A DNA stretch of 10,999 bases, from assembly GCA_964533785.1 (NCBI GenBank), contig CAZHNG010000238.1, forward strand, positions 1 through 10,999, read 5' to 3'. This stretch comes from JANQRV01 sp964533785 (GTDB lineage Bacteria > Bacteroidota > Bacteroidia > Chitinophagales > Saprospiraceae). A program made the position numbers and the translations under genes. Under the pieces are notes generated by a model that was not told the origin of the DNA, did no database searches, and saw only the letters and a program-made list of their open reading frames with translations. The stretch's first letter is position 1; each line of letters opens with the position of its first letter. Shown here in pieces: positions 1-7,982 of the stretch.

Positions 1-15
1 TGAATATCAGCGTTT

Positions 16-57
16 TGTTGTCTAAAATCTAGCGTCTAGCGTCAAAAGTCCAATAAT
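16..57 (-). repeat. degenerate heptamer repeat, left copy
   Basis: Read on the minus strand, positions 50 down to 16 fall into consecutive seven-base units: GACTTTT, GACGCTA, GACGCTA, GATTTTA and GACAACA. Two adjacent units are identical and the others share the GAnnnTA pattern. The 38 bases at 20-57 match, as an inverted copy, 10943-10980 at the other end of the window with 32 of 38 identities counted by eye. It lies directly upstream of the sulfotransferase gene. It resembles the short tandemly repeated families that spread through intergenic DNA of some bacteria. No coding role is seen. Confidence 0.6.
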
Positions 58-92
58 CAATTTGGCATTAGAAAAAAGTTAACTTGTTTTAA

Positions 93-773
93 ATGGCTTT
101 GAAGTTTATCGGTGCTGGTTTTCCCCGAACGGGTACTACAACTGTAAAACGATCGCTGGAAATCCTCGGAGTAGGAAGGTGTTATCATATGAAAGAATTG
201 TTGGTTAATCCTGATCAACTTCCTTTATGGTTGCAACTTGAAGAAACGGGCACTACCAATTGGGATAAGCTTTACGAAGGATTTGATGCAACGGTAGATT
301 TTCCGGGGTATCCCTGGTACAAAGAGCATATGGCACAATATCCGGATGCCAAAGTGATCTTGACTATTCGCCCGTTCGAAAAATGGTACGAAAGTGTTAC
401 CAAAACCATCAGAACGGCCGGGCCGCAAAATTTGCCCGAAAAACTGACTTTGATGACCCGCATGGCTTTCAACCCCAGGCTTCGCAAAGTGATCAACTGC
501 ATCAAGTTTGTAAGAAGAATGTTATGGGAGGTACAATTTCAGGGAAAGTTCGAAGACAGGGCTTTCGTGGAGAAAGTATTTCATCAGCATATCGAAGAGG
601 TAAAAGCTTACGTACCTTCTGAAAAACTACTCGTTTACGATGTGAGAGACGGGTGGGGGCCACTGTGTGAGTTCCTCGAGGTGCCGGAACCCGCTGATCC
701 TTTGCCGCATTTAAACAAAAAGGAAAACTTCAAGGCCATGCTGGCCAGACTAATGAAAGGGGAAATGGTGTAA
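93..773 (+). CDS. sulfotransferase family protein (PAPS-dependent type)
   Basis: A 226-residue protein of the P-loop sulfotransferase superfamily. These enzymes move a sulfuryl group from PAPS to a hydroxyl or amine; the acceptor cannot be told from sequence. The N terminus carries the 5'-phosphosulfate loop, GAGFPRTGTTT at residues 7-17, a variant of PKSGTTW. A second PAPS-binding segment, VILTIRPFEKWYES, covers residues 88-101, with Arg93 and Ser101 in the 3'-phosphate-binding positions. The segment TVDFPGYPWY before it and the C-terminal PHLNKKENF block are typical of the cytoplasmic subfamily with a short C-terminal domain (Sulfotransfer_4-like). There is no signal peptide or membrane helix. 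The ATG at 93 puts the P-loop at the usual distance from the start, and no clear Shine-Dalgarno is seen. It stands alone and converges on purL. Family assignment is firm; the substrate is unknown. Confidence 0.85.
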   Translation: MALKFIGAGFPRTGTTTVKRSLEILGVGRCYHMKELLVNPDQLPLWLQLEETGTTNWDKLYEGFDATVDFPGYPWYKEHMAQYPDAKVILTIRPFEKWYESVTKTIRTAGPQNLPEKLTLMTRMAFNPRLRKVINCIKFVRRMLWEVQFQGKFEDRAFVEKVFHQHIEEVKAYVPSEKLLVYDVRDGWGPLCEFLEVPEPADPLPHLNKKENFKAMLARLMKGEMV

Positions 774-788
774 CGACTGGGAGTTTTA

Positions 789-824
789 TTTTTCGAGACT
801 TCGCCTTTCAATTGTTTCGAAAAA
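789..824. terminator. possible bidirectional hairpin between convergent genes
   Basis: Positions 789-799 (TTTTTCGAGAC) pair with 814-824 (GTTTCGAAAAA), giving an 11-bp stem with one G-U pair and a 14-base loop. It fills the 58-base gap between the convergent sulfotransferase and purL genes, where a shared terminator is expected. The stem is AT-rich and the T tract is inside the stem rather than after it, so it is not a textbook intrinsic terminator. Confidence 0.35.
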
Positions 825-831
825 CAAGCAT

Positions 832-3072
832 TTAATGCTCAGTGTCCATTATTTCTCCCAGTTTATTTTCGTAGATATTTTTCCAGTCATTGATGAGGCC
901 AAATTCATCTCCATCAACGAAGATCTCTCCATCCGTCACTTCTCCCAGCTTAGAGAACGGCACATTATGCGAATTGAGATAATTGACCAGGTCATCTTCA
1001 ATTTCCGGTTTCACCGTGACGATTATCCTACTCTGGCTTTCGCCAAATAGGTAAGCATCTTTCCTGAAGTTCGGATCGGTTTCAATATCGAAGCCTACAT
1101 TACCGGTCATAGCGCTTTCCAAAAGCCCCATGAGGAGTCCGCCTTCGGCGATATCATGTGCTGATTCAATCATCCCTTTTTTGATGATTTTTTTCAGATT
1201 GTGTTGAATATGAAATTCTTCATCTAAATCAAAAACCGGGGCAGGAGAGTACGCTACTTTATGGATGATGCGTAGATATTCAGAACTGCCAAAATCATTA
1301 TGCGGGGTGCCGATCATGTAGATCTGGTGTCCCGGATCCTTAAAATCCATGGTTGTGATCAGGGAAACATCTTCAATGATGCCAATCATACCAATAGTAG
1401 GAGTCGGGTATACCGGCTCGTTGTGATCCTCCAAAACGGATTGGTTGTAAAAACTGACATTACCACCCGTCACCGGTGTTTCGAAGCGTTTGCAGGCGTC
1501 TCCCATTCCTTTGATGGCATTAACGAACTGCCAGTATACTCCGGGGTTGTAAGGGTTGCCAAAGTTGAGGCAGTTGGTGATGGCTACCGGTTCTCCGCCA
1601 CTGCAAACAATGTTGCGGGCTGCTTCAGCAACTGCGATCATGGCCCCTACGTACGGATCTGCGTAAACATAACTTGAATTGCAATCAGTCGTTGCCGCAA
1701 TAGCTTTTTTTGAATCTTTTAAGCGGATAATTGCTGCATCGGTAAATAGATTGGTAGACATGGTATTGGCACGGACCGTAGAATCGTATTGCTCGTAGAT
1801 CCACCTCCGCGAGACCAAATTGGGAGAAGCAAATAAGGTTTGAGCGGTCTCTTTCCAGTTTTTTGGCTTCTTTATGGAGGAAGATTTAAAGCCGTTGATC
1901 TTCTTGAGGTAAGCAGGCTTTTTGTAATTCCGTTTATATACAGGAGCGCCGCCGCCTAATACGAGAGATTCTGCGGGAACATCCGCTACTTTTAAGCCTT
2001 TGTGGAAGAATTCTAATCTGCCGGTATCCGTCACTTCGCCGATTTGTTCACATTCCAGATCCCATTTATCAAAAACGGCCAGCAGCTTGTCTTCCATGCC
2101 TTTTTTCCCTACGATCAACATTCTTTCCTGACTTTCAGAAAGTAACATTTCGAAGGGTTGCATATTTTCTTGTCGTATCGGTACCTTGTCGAGGTCGATG
2201 CGCATACCAGCTTCTCCTTTAGCACTCATTTCGGAAGTGGAGCAAGAAATCCCTGCTGCTCCCATATCCTGCATGCCCACAATGGCATCCGTTTGGATGG
2301 CCTCCAGGGTAGCTTCCAGTAATAATTTCTCTTGAAAGGGGTCACCAACTTGTACGGCAGGAAGGTCCTCGGCAGAATCTTCGGTCAGGTCAGCCGATGC
2401 GAAGGTAGCACCGTGAATACCATCTTTACCGGTAGCAGATCCCACGATAAAGACTGGATTGCCAGTACCCTCGGCAATGGCAGAAACGGTCTCACCTACT
2501 TTCACCACTCCGATAGACATAGCATTGACCAAAATGTTCTGGTTGTAGCATTCATGGAAGTATACTTCACCGCCAATAGTCGGCACACCAAAGCAATTGC
2601 CGTAATCGCCTATGCCGCTAACGACGCCGCGGATCAGTTTTTTGGTATGATTCAATTTTGGATCGCCGAACCTTAAAGAGTTCAAAGCAGCGATGGGGCG
2701 GGCCCCCATAGTGAAGATATCACGGTGAATACCCCCAACACCGGTTGCGGCTCCCTGGTAAGGTTCAATGGCAGAAGGATGATTATGAGATTCTATTTTA
2801 AAGGCGCAGGCTAGTCCGTCTCCAATGGCCACTAATCCCGCATTTTCTTCACCAGCACCTACCAGTAGGTTTTTTCCTTCGCGGGGTAGCGTTTTCAACC
2901 ACAATATGGAATTCTTGTACGAACAATGTTCCGACCACATGACCGAAAATATACTCAGCTCCGTAAAATTGGGGTCACGGCCGAGAATAAGTTTGATCTG
3001 GTCATATTCTTCTTGGTTAAGGCCTAGTTTTTTGGCAGTTTCAAAAGTGATCACCTGGGTGGATTCCTCCAT
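832..3072 (-). CDS. purL: phosphoribosylformylglycinamidine synthase subunit PurL
   Basis: PurL catalyses the ATP-dependent conversion of FGAR to FGAM, step four of de novo purine synthesis, in the cytoplasm. At 746 residues it is the small form, which needs PurS and the glutaminase PurQ; neither gene is in this window. Visible motifs include WSEHCSY at residues 46-52, a [10 protein letters not shown] block from residue 92 followed by a glycine-rich GAATGVGG nucleotide segment, [10 protein letters not shown] near 161-170, and [10 protein letters not shown]. The second AIRS-like half contains [19 protein letters not shown] and [13 protein letters not shown]. The frame also opens at a TTG at 3099, but that codon lies inside a -7 promoter box, so the ATG at 3072 is chosen. 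No Shine-Dalgarno is seen. A hairpin separates it from the upstream peptidase gene, so it is probably transcribed from its own promoter. Confidence 0.96.
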   Translation of the reverse strand: MEESTQVITFETAKKLGLNQEEYDQIKLILGRDPNFTELSIFSVMWSEHCSYKNSILWLKTLPREGKNLLVGAGEENAGLVAIGDGLACAFKIESHNHPSAIEPYQGAATGVGGIHRDIFTMGARPIAALNSLRFGDPKLNHTKKLIRGVVSGIGDYGNCFGVPTIGGEVYFHECYNQNILVNAMSIGVVKVGETVSAIAEGTGNPVFIVGSATGKDGIHGATFASADLTEDSAEDLPAVQVGDPFQEKLLLEATLEAIQTDAIVGMQDMGAAGISCSTSEMSAKGEAGMRIDLDKVPIRQENMQPFEMLLSESQERMLIVGKKGMEDKLLAVFDKWDLECEQIGEVTDTGRLEFFHKGLKVADVPAESLVLGGGAPVYKRNYKKPAYLKKINGFKSSSIKKPKNWKETAQTLFASPNLVSRRWIYEQYDSTVRANTMSTNLFTDAAIIRLKDSKKAIAATTDCNSSYVYADPYVGAMIAVAEAARNIVCSGGEPVAITNCLNFGNPYNPGVYWQFVNAIKGMGDACKRFETPVTGGNVSFYNQSVLEDHNEPVYPTPTIGMIGIIEDVSLITTMDFKDPGHQIYMIGTPHNDFGSSEYLRIIHKVAYSPAPVFDLDEEFHIQHNLKKIIKKGMIESAHDIAEGGLLMGLLESAMTGNVGFDIETDPNFRKDAYLFGESQSRIIVTVKPEIEDDLVNYLNSHNVPFSKLGEVTDGEIFVDGDEFGLINDWKNIYENKLGEIMDTEH

Positions 3073-3096
3073 TATGCTAGCTTTTTCTTTAATGGG

Positions 3097-3104
3097 CAAA
3101 GATA
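3097..3104 (-). promoter_or_regulatory. candidate Bacteroidota -7 box of purL
   Basis: On the minus strand this reads TATCTTTG, an exact match to the Bacteroidota -7 consensus TAnnTTTG. It lies 24 bases upstream of the purL ATG, which predicts a 5' leader of roughly 15-20 bases. No clear TTTG appears at the -33 spacing, so the call rests on one element plus position. Confidence 0.45.
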
Positions 3105-3142
3105 TAGTATGGGCGGGATATATGAAGGAATTTGGGGGAGTT

Positions 3143-3198
3143 TTTGATATTGGGGTTAAGATTGAGAGCGTCTTCTCAATCTTAACCCCAATATCAAA
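3143..3198 (-). terminator. perfect 25-bp stem-loop after the M16 peptidase gene
   Basis: Positions 3143-3167 are the exact reverse complement of 3174-3198, with a six-base loop GCGTCT. The structure starts on the base next to the peptidase stop codon at 3200-3202. Reading in the direction of transcription (minus strand), the stem is followed by AACTCCCCC rather than a T tract, so it may end transcription by a non-canonical route or mark and protect an mRNA 3' end. Its position between two genes on the same strand argues that it insulates purL from the peptidase gene. The structure is certain; termination is inferred. Confidence 0.6.
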
Positions 3199-3199
3199 T

Positions 3200-5936
3200 T
3201 TATGGCTTCTTCACTTCTTTCTGAACAAAATCACCGGCTTTGACCACATTGAATTGTTCGGGGTTAATGTATTTCCGGAAGGCGTTATTGACTTGATCCA
3301 AGGTTAGATCCTGAATCTGCTCATCAAAGTTCTCGTAATAGGTCATATTTCTTTCAAACATCATGTTATTATTGAGTATAACCAATAATGAACCATCCTG
3401 GGCACGGTTGACCATATTATTTTGTGCAAGACCAGTTTTTGCAGCATCTAATTCTTCCTGGGTAAAGCCTTCGTCAATGACTTTTTGAATTTCTTCAAAA
3501 AAGGCCTTCTCTAACTTAGCTTTATTTTCAGGGTTGTAGATCGCCTGCGCACCAAAAGTAGCAACAGGTTCATTGCCATCAGCGCTGAAGTAGGAGCTTA
3601 CGCCGTAACTAAGTCCTTCTTCCTGCCGAATGCGGGTGGCCAACCGGGAATTTAAGAAGCCTCCGCCTAATAAATAATTCGCAACGTATACTGCTGGATA
3701 ATCGGGATGGTTATCTCGCATTTTGAACCCTTGGCGTACGACGAATACGGCATTAGCTTTATCCGGGGTTTTTACTTCTTCGCGCAATGGCTTGCCGGAA
3801 AAGACTTTTTCTGATGGCCGATTATAAGGTTTTCCTCTTCTCAAAGTTCCCAGTTCGTCGATTACCAATTTTTTCACCATTTCTTCGTCAAATTCGCCTA
3901 CTACCGTAATGGTGGAACTGGTTCCTCCTCCGTAATATTCATTGTAAAACGCTTCTACTTCATCCAAAGTCAAAGCTTTAAGATTGGCAACTTCCTCCTC
4001 CGGTGTGGCGGGGTAGTAGATATGATCTTCCGGATAGTCATTCATGTGCCGGTTCAGCGCTACATTGGCTTTACTGAAAGGTTCTGATTTGTATTGTTCG
4101 ATGGATGCGATACGTTGTTGGACCAAGGTTTCAAATTCGTTTTCGGGGAAAGATGGTTCTTTTAAAATTTCGAACACCAGTTCCATTGCCGGCTTGAGGT
4201 TTTCTTTGGTGGTTTGTATTCGAACAAAGCTTCTACCACCGCCACCATAAAAATTAACCTGTGCCTTGTACTGATCAAAAAGGTCCTGAATTTCTTGCCG
4301 GGATTTCGATTTCGTACCCTTATTGAGCATAGTCGGAGTAATTGAAGCTACCGTTCTTTTACCTCTCAGGGTATTTTCATCCCCAAAACGAATGCCAATA
4401 TGTGCCTGTACTACATTTCCTTTGGTATCCTTGGAAAGGAAAGAATAGCGCATGCCATTATCGAGTTGCCCGATTACGGTACGGTCCTGAATATTGGCAG
4501 GAGAAGGATCAAATGCCTCCCCTTGATCCATAACTGCTTTTCCTTTATAACCTTCTACGATTTCTGCTACCTGGGGTGTAGGAGGAATTTCTACTCTTAC
4601 CGGGGAATCTTCCGGAATAAATTTCCCTACTGTCCGATTGCTAGGTTTAAGATAATACCCGGCAACGCGATTGACGTCATTTACAGTAACGCGTTCTATC
4701 CGGTCGCGGCTAATGAAGAACATACGCCAATCCCCCATTGCGATGAATTCACTCATGTTTAAACCAATGCGTTCCGTATTCGTCTGTGCCAATTCAATAT
4801 TCTTCAATAACTCCCTTTTTGCACGGTCTACTTCTTCTTGAGTAATAGGATTAACCTGAATAGAATCGAGGGTAGCGAACAAGGTTGCTTGAACATCCGC
4901 CAATGATTTTTCCTTCGGCACCCCGGCATAGATGTAGATGAATCCAGGTTCCTTCAACCCTTGTTGGTAGCCGTAAAGTGTGCTTGCTTTTTGGGTCTCA
5001 ACGAGATTTTTGTACAATCTGCCGGAAGGCTGTGAAGTCAAAGCATTCATTAATACATCAAGGGCTGCTGCATCGGGATGTAATCCAGAAGGGCCGTGGT
5101 ACAGGGTGGCGAGCGCTTGGATATCCCCGGTGCGCCTTAGGGTAACCATCTTCTCACCGTCCTGAGTAGGTTCTTCGGTATAGGTGTGGATAAGCTTTCG
5201 TTCCGGTTTGGGGATCTTACCAAAATATTCCTGCACCATTTCTAGCGTTGCTTCTTCCTCGATTTTACCTGCTACCAATAAAATTGCATTATCTGGCTGA
5301 TAATATTTACGGTAAAATGCTTGGAGGCGTTCTATCGGCACGTTTTCAATATCCGAACGAGCACCAATAGTGGTATTGCCGTAGTTATGCCAGGAGTATG
5401 CAGAGGCGAGTATTCTTTTATACAGTACTGAAGAAGGGAAATTCTCACCGGATTCATATTCATTGCGTACTACTGTCATCTCACTTTCCAGGTCTTCGGC
5501 CGAAATGAAAGAGTTGATCATACGGTCGGCCTCCAGGTCAAGTGCCCAGCGAAGATTCTCTTCGGTGGCTGCAAAAGTTTCAAAGTAATTCGTACGATCG
5601 AACCAAGTCGTTCCATTCGGTCTGGCACCGTGATCCGATAATTCTTTAGGGATATTCGGATGATCTGGGGTGCCCTTAAAAACCAGGTGCTCCAGTAAAT
5701 GAGCCATTCCCGTTTCACCGTATCCTTCGTGCCGTGAACCCACGAGATAGGTAATATTTACGGTGATGGTCTGTTTGGATGGATCTGGAAACAATAGCAC
5801 TTTAAGGCCGTTTTCCAATCGATACTCGGCAATTTCCTTCTACGGAAGTGATCTTTTTTGGGTATTCTTCCTGTGCGGCTATCCATAAAGGAAATAACGC
5901 AAGTAGAAGAATACTCAGGAGTTTGTTGAAATTCAT
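3200..5936 (-). CDS. secreted M16 family zinc metallopeptidase (pitrilysin/PqqL-like), frameshifted near its N terminus
   Basis: An M16 zinc peptidase with two peptidase-like halves. Reading from the ATG at 5936 gives a signal peptide ([21 protein letters not shown], likely cleaved before Gln22), but this frame stops at 5802 after 44 codons. The main body, 872 codons from a TTG at 5818, is in another frame. Removing one T from the run 5833-5835 joins them as [21 protein letters not shown], the usual start of a mature M16 domain, giving 911 residues. In that numbering the zinc motif HLLEH is at 79-83, with the third ligand probably Glu159 (VRNEYE). The second half lacks HxxEH, as expected, but has the substrate-binding Arg/Tyr stretch near 755-783 ([11 protein letters not shown]). 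It should act in the periplasm on peptides or small proteins. The shift may be a sequencing error or a real mutation; initiation at the TTG would give a protein without a signal peptide. Confidence 0.88.
5833..5835 (-). other. one-base frameshift site in the M16 peptidase gene
   Basis: The run TTT (AAA on the coding strand) has one base more than needed to keep the signal peptide and the peptidase domain in one frame. The upstream frame ends at the stop 5802-5804 and the downstream frame is blocked by a TAG at 5840-5842, so the shift must lie between about 5805 and 5839. Deleting one base here restores the family-typical residues [12 protein letters not shown]. Confidence 0.75.
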
Positions 5937-5975
5937 AGCAATAAATATATGAGATTTGTATAAATAATGATCAGC

Positions 5976-5989
5976 TTGAACTTGTTCAA
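5976..5989. promoter_or_regulatory. palindrome upstream of the M16 peptidase gene
   Basis: TTGAAC-TT-GTTCAA is a perfect six-base inverted repeat with a two-base spacer, about 40-53 bases upstream of the peptidase ATG in an AT-rich 167-base gap. It has the size and symmetry of an operator for a dimeric regulator. No regulator is encoded nearby, and a chance occurrence in AT-rich DNA cannot be excluded. The rest of this gap shows no gene. Confidence 0.25.
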
Positions 5990-6103
5990 ATAATAAAAGT
6001 CGGAAAGGGTATAATATAAATATAATTAGTCGTTAATTTAAGTTCTTTAAACTAAACGTAATTTAGAAGGTGAAATTATTGCTGAACTTCAAAAACAGGC
6101 TCC

Positions 6104-6727
6104 TTATCTGATTAGATAATTGATCCAGAAAAAAAGTACAAGGTAAATCCACAAGCCATCCAGGAAATGCCAATATATGGTCAATAAACGCAATTTCAAT
6201 CGTTTTTCAGGATCCGAAAAATACACCAGTACGCTGACCGGCTCTTTCATCCTTTTGTAGGCAGTATATAGGAAAATGCACAGGAAGGGAAGACCGCCGA
6301 TGACGTGCGCAAAATGAAGGGCTGAAATGACGTACAAATATCCTGCTGAGTTACTGGAATTGATGAAGATCGATTGATTAAAAAGCTGTTGCCAGCCGAT
6401 TATCTGAGCAATCAAAAAGGCAAAAGAAAGTATAACCGTATACAAAAGCGCCTGTTGATATTTCTGAGTATCGTCATTGAGGTAAGCTTTTTTGGCCCAT
6501 AACAAAGTAAGGCTGCTACCCACTAATATTAGGGTATTGAAAACGAAGATATTCGGAATTTTTATGGGGGGCATATCACTGGAAAAACGGGTATACATAA
6601 AAGCAGCCGTCAGACTAATGAACAATACCGTTAGACTTAAAATGGTAAGAAAAAGTAGTACATTATAAGGGTGAAACATAAAGGATACGTATTCACTCCG
6701 GTAATTTTGCTCTGATTTTGAATTCAT
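6104..6727 (-). CDS. cytochrome c oxidase subunit III family protein (heme-copper oxidase subunit III)
   Basis: A 207-residue integral membrane protein of the heme-copper oxidase subunit III family, a non-catalytic subunit that stabilises subunit I of terminal oxidases. Five hydrophobic helices are visible at about residues 22-46, 57-79, 92-111, 128-155 and 183-204, matching the shorter five-helix bacterial form. Family signatures are ALHFAHVIGG at 136-145 (the usual HxxHVxxG) and YWHFLDGLW at 185-193 near the C terminus. The frame extends three codons upstream to a GTG at 6736, but the ATG at 6727 is preferred. It lies 30 bases downstream of the DUF2256 gene on the same strand, suggesting co-transcription. 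No subunit I or II gene lies beside it, so it may be a second or detached copy. Family is secure; which oxidase it joins is not shown. Confidence 0.87.
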   Translation of the reverse strand: MNSKSEQNYRSEYVSFMFHPYNVLLFLTILSLTVLFISLTAAFMYTRFSSDMPPIKIPNIFVFNTLILVGSSLTLLWAKKAYLNDDTQKYQQALLYTVILSFAFLIAQIIGWQQLFNQSIFINSSNSAGYLYVISALHFAHVIGGLPFLCIFLYTAYKRMKEPVSVLVYFSDPEKRLKLRLLTIYWHFLDGLWIYLVLFFWINYLIR

Positions 6728-6757
6728 AAGAAACACTTTTTATCACTATCAGCCTTT

Positions 6758-6910
6758 CTAATTCTTTTTCTTGGCTTCTCTGCGGCATCTTTCACTGCAA
6801 TATTTTACCTCGTCCCATACCCGTTCCCACTTTTTGCGCCAGTTAAAGGGGCGCTTGCATTGTACACAGATCTTCGAAGGCAGATGTTGTTTTTTGAATT
6901 TTTTTGCCAT
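6758..6910 (-). CDS. DUF2256 domain-containing small zinc-ribbon-like protein
   Basis: A 50-residue, very basic protein from an ATG at 6910 to a TAG at 6758-6760. It reads [18 protein letters not shown], then [20 protein letters not shown], then [12 protein letters not shown]. The Cys pairs at 15/18 and 38/42, the block KxCxxCxRPFxWRKKW and the ending YCSxRCR are the hallmarks of DUF2256, a family of unknown function of about this length. The four cysteines could bind one zinc ion, and the many Lys/Arg residues would suit nucleic acid contact; both are inferences. DUF2256 genes are often seen near photolyase/cryptochrome genes, but none is present here. It is the first gene of a probable two-gene unit with the oxidase subunit III gene. 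Confidence 0.85.
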   Translation of the reverse strand: MAKKFKKQHLPSKICVQCKRPFNWRKKWERVWDEVKYCSERCRREAKKKN

Positions 6911-7052
6911 TAAAACACAAATAAATTATTAGTAAGACGCTAAACTGGCAATAGTGTTCAAAGGATTTAACAAATTGCCCTGCAATTAAGAGCATACGAT
7001 TACTGGGTACCTCTTATTGACTAAGTCCACCAATTGGAAAACCGATCATCAT

Positions 7053-7943
7053 ATGGATTTCCTGAAAACTCAATTTTTGAAACAACAGGTCAAATGGCTT
7101 TCTTTGTTTTTACTAGTATTTGTCGCTTGTAAAAAAGAAGATCCTCCTACTCCCATTGATCAGAATCAACCATTGACGGAAGAAGAGTTATTGGAAGATA
7201 TTAACCGGCAATTTGCATTTACGCCCAATACGCGTTTTGAAGCCTTATACCATTGTGCTCGTTTGAATTCTAACCTGGACTGGTATTTTTTATTCAATGA
7301 GGATGGTACTTTTGATGTTCTCTTTACTACCGATACGAACGAAGACTTCTCATTTCGGGGTAATTACACTTACGAAAATGATCAAATCAATTTACAAATG
7401 GTGGGAGGTCCGGCCATGCCGTTCCCCAATGGTTTGGACGAATCGACTACGGTCATTATGCCGCAATTCGGTCTTGTAGCGGCCTTTGCTACTCCCGAAA
7501 TGGCTTGTGTTTGTGAAGGGCATAATCTAAACGAGCAGATGCCGCCAAAAGTAAATGCCAACTATGATTGCCCCAACATCAATCAACAAGCAGCAACCGA
7601 TGAAGACAATGCTATAGAACTGGTACACCGGGCCGTTCCTTTTGAGTTTCCGGTGCTGGGATCGATATTCAGACAACAAGATACTTACGTGAATGGATTG
7701 ACCAATCCTCTAATTCGCAGGGGATATGGCATATACCGGCAGGCTGGAAATGAATTCTATGCTACCTTTCGCATCGCAAAAGACTTTGCTGATTTTGCGG
7801 GTGGTCAACTTCCTTTCGACTTAAGTAGCCTCGAAGCCCCTTTTGAAGATTATAATATTCTCAGCGGGAAGATCAGCGCAGACGGCCAAGAAGTGACGGT
7901 GGATCAATTGATGCCGGAAGCAGGACCTTGTCGGTTGAGGTGA
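7053..7943 (+). CDS. hypothetical lipoprotein
   Basis: A 296-residue protein I do not recognise. The N terminus is a lipoprotein signal: basic residues, the hydrophobic stretch WLSLFLLVFVA, then Cys26 as the likely lipidated residue, followed by KKEDPPTP. Charged residues straight after the Cys resemble surface-export signals known for Bacteroidota lipoproteins, so an outer-membrane or surface location is inferred. The mature part starts with a Pro/Glu-rich linker to about residue 50. A segment rich in aromatic and alternating residues follows (FEALYHCARLNSNLDWYFLF, NEDGTFDVLF, FRGNYTYENDQINL), suggesting a beta-sandwich or lipocalin-like barrel. Five further Cys (Cys68, the CVC pair, one in YDCPN, one in the terminal PCRLR) could form disulfides. 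The frame opens at a TTG at 7017, but the ATG at 7053 gives a normal signal peptide. It ends 39 bases before the SDR gene, so co-transcription is possible. Confidence 0.75.
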   Translation: MDFLKTQFLKQQVKWLSLFLLVFVACKKEDPPTPIDQNQPLTEEELLEDINRQFAFTPNTRFEALYHCARLNSNLDWYFLFNEDGTFDVLFTTDTNEDFSFRGNYTYENDQINLQMVGGPAMPFPNGLDESTTVIMPQFGLVAAFATPEMACVCEGHNLNEQMPPKVNANYDCPNINQQAATDEDNAIELVHRAVPFEFPVLGSIFRQQDTYVNGLTNPLIRRGYGIYRQAGNEFYATFRIAKDFADFAGGQLPFDLSSLEAPFEDYNILSGKISADGQEVTVDQLMPEAGPCRLR

Positions 7944-7982
7944 TTCGAATAGATTTCCTATTTTTATTTTCAAAAAAAATAA

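Noticed and set aside
16..57. CRISPR-like array
   Set aside because: The units are seven bases long, contiguous and without spacers, and no cas gene is in the window.
3073..3099. Nine-residue N-terminal extension of PurL from a TTG
   Set aside because: The TTG lies inside the candidate -7 promoter box and the family does not need the extra residues.
835..3307. Plus-strand open frames opposite purL
   Set aside because: They are antisense to a well-conserved gene, match no known family and lack promoter signals, so they are shadow frames.
5844..5865. Programmed -1 frameshift at the A AAA AAG heptamer in the M16 leader (like dnaX)
   Set aside because: The heptamer is in the right phase for -1 slippage, but the peptidase body is in the +1 frame relative to the leader. 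A -1 shift would read into a different frame that does not encode the peptidase. A +1 shift at this run would hit the TAG at 5840-5842.
7017..7052. Lipoprotein start at the upstream TTG
   Set aside because: It adds twelve polar residues before the signal peptide; the ATG at 7053 gives a normal n-region and hydrophobic core.
7944..7982. Terminator hairpin between the lipoprotein and SDR genes
   Set aside because: The possible TTATTTT/AAAATAA pairing is purely A-T and too weak to call.
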